A stretch of DNA of 5,068 bases from Candidatus Ancillula trichonymphae ImTpAt (GTDB lineage: Bacteria > Actinomycetota > Actinomycetes > Actinomycetales > Bifidobacteriaceae), in NCBI GenBank assembly GCA_000485475.1, contig AXYY01000112.1:1-5068 (forward strand). The letters are read 5' to 3'. The notes beneath the pieces were generated by a model. It worked only from the letters and a program-made list of their open reading frames with translations, made no database searches and was not told where the DNA came from. Positions 4,944 to 5,068 of the stretch are shown here, one piece after another. Position 1 is the first letter of the stretch, and the number at the start of each line of letters is the position of its first letter. Made by a program: the position numbers and the translations under genes.

Positions 4944-5068
4944 GTGGATAGTTTTCAAGCAATAGTGTTGGGTATTTTTCAAGGATTAACTGAATTTCTA
5001 CCAGTTTCGTCCTCGGCGCATTTGTCAATTGTCTCGCAATTATTGAATATTGGTAATGCGGGTGCAGC
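4944..5068 (+). CDS. uppP: Undecaprenyl-diphosphatase UppP (BacA family), N-terminal part (runs off the right edge)
   Basis: UppP is the integral membrane phosphatase that converts undecaprenyl diphosphate to the monophosphate, recycling the lipid carrier for peptidoglycan and other wall polymers; overproduction gives bacitracin resistance in several species. The 41 visible residues (GTG read as Met, then DSFQAIVLGIFQGLTEFLPV) match the family N-terminus. They include the (E/Q)xxxE motif as Gln13 and Glu17 and the SSSAHL segment (22-27) with His26, both part of the active site. The GTG at 4944 is chosen because the protein aligns from there; the ATG at 4942 is in another frame. The start sits directly behind an extended -10, suggesting a leaderless message with a GTG start. 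It is transcribed divergently from ftsZ. Family identification from the motifs is firm; the rest of the gene is outside the window. Confidence 0.93.
   Translation, partial: MDSFQAIVLGIFQGLTEFLPVSSSAHLSIVSQLLNIGNAGA

Noticed and set aside
4943..4951. TGTGGATAG as a DnaA box
   Set aside because: Single copy with a mismatch to the consensus, and explained by the GTG GAT start of uppP; no cluster of boxes or AT-rich unwinding element.
4879..4965. Plus-strand 28-codon GTG frame overlapping the uppP start
   Set aside because: It spans the uppP -10 and enters uppP in another frame; no independent support.
1..5068. Novel defence, mobile or CRISPR-like system
   Set aside because: Every coding stretch is assigned to a known housekeeping family; no inverted terminal repeats, spacer arrays, integrase or transposase motifs were seen.

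Overview
The window looks like a chromosomal core segment of a low-GC (low 40s percent by eye) actinobacterium-like genome. The evidence is an actinobacterial FtsZ with a LDIPDFL tail, a SepF, a long Wag31-type DivIVA, LspA and an RluD-type pseudouridine synthase, all in the conserved actinobacterial order on the minus strand. I cannot name a genus from sequence alone. A low-GC member of the Actinomycetota, Bifidobacteriaceae-like or a reduced-genome lineage, would fit.

Layout from right to left on the minus strand: ftsZ (4653-3328), sepF (3316-2879), divIVA/wag31 (2867-1701), lspA (1732-1253) and an rluD-like gene (1256-513). Gaps are only about 11 bp, or the genes overlap (32 bp for divIVA/lspA, a few bp for lspA/rluD), so they almost certainly form one operon. 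nadA (from 475, running off the left edge) follows after 37 bp but has its own strong extended -10. On the right, uppP starts at 4944 on the plus strand and runs off the edge. It is divergent from ftsZ across a 290-bp intergenic region.

Biology: FtsZ, SepF (FtsZ membrane anchor) and DivIVA (polar/septal growth scaffold) are the division and tip-growth module. LspA processes lipoproteins, and UppP recycles the undecaprenyl carrier used for wall precursors. RluD-like modifies 23S rRNA, and NadA starts NAD synthesis. The segment therefore joins division, envelope synthesis and housekeeping functions.

The most notable points are regulatory and structural. All three transcription-unit heads (ftsZ, uppP, nadA) carry a TGnTAnAAT extended -10 only 6-7 nt before the start codon, which predicts leaderless mRNAs, while the internal genes sepF and divIVA have clear Shine-Dalgarno sites. 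The divergent ftsZ/uppP region holds three GCTCAAA direct repeats at helical-turn spacing. FtsZ has unusual substitutions in its T7 catalytic loop. The RluD-like protein has no S4 domain. DivIVA carries four consecutive 11-residue repeats. The genes yfiH, yggS and yggT, usual in this cluster, are absent. I found no mobile element, CRISPR array, RNA gene or novel defence-type system.
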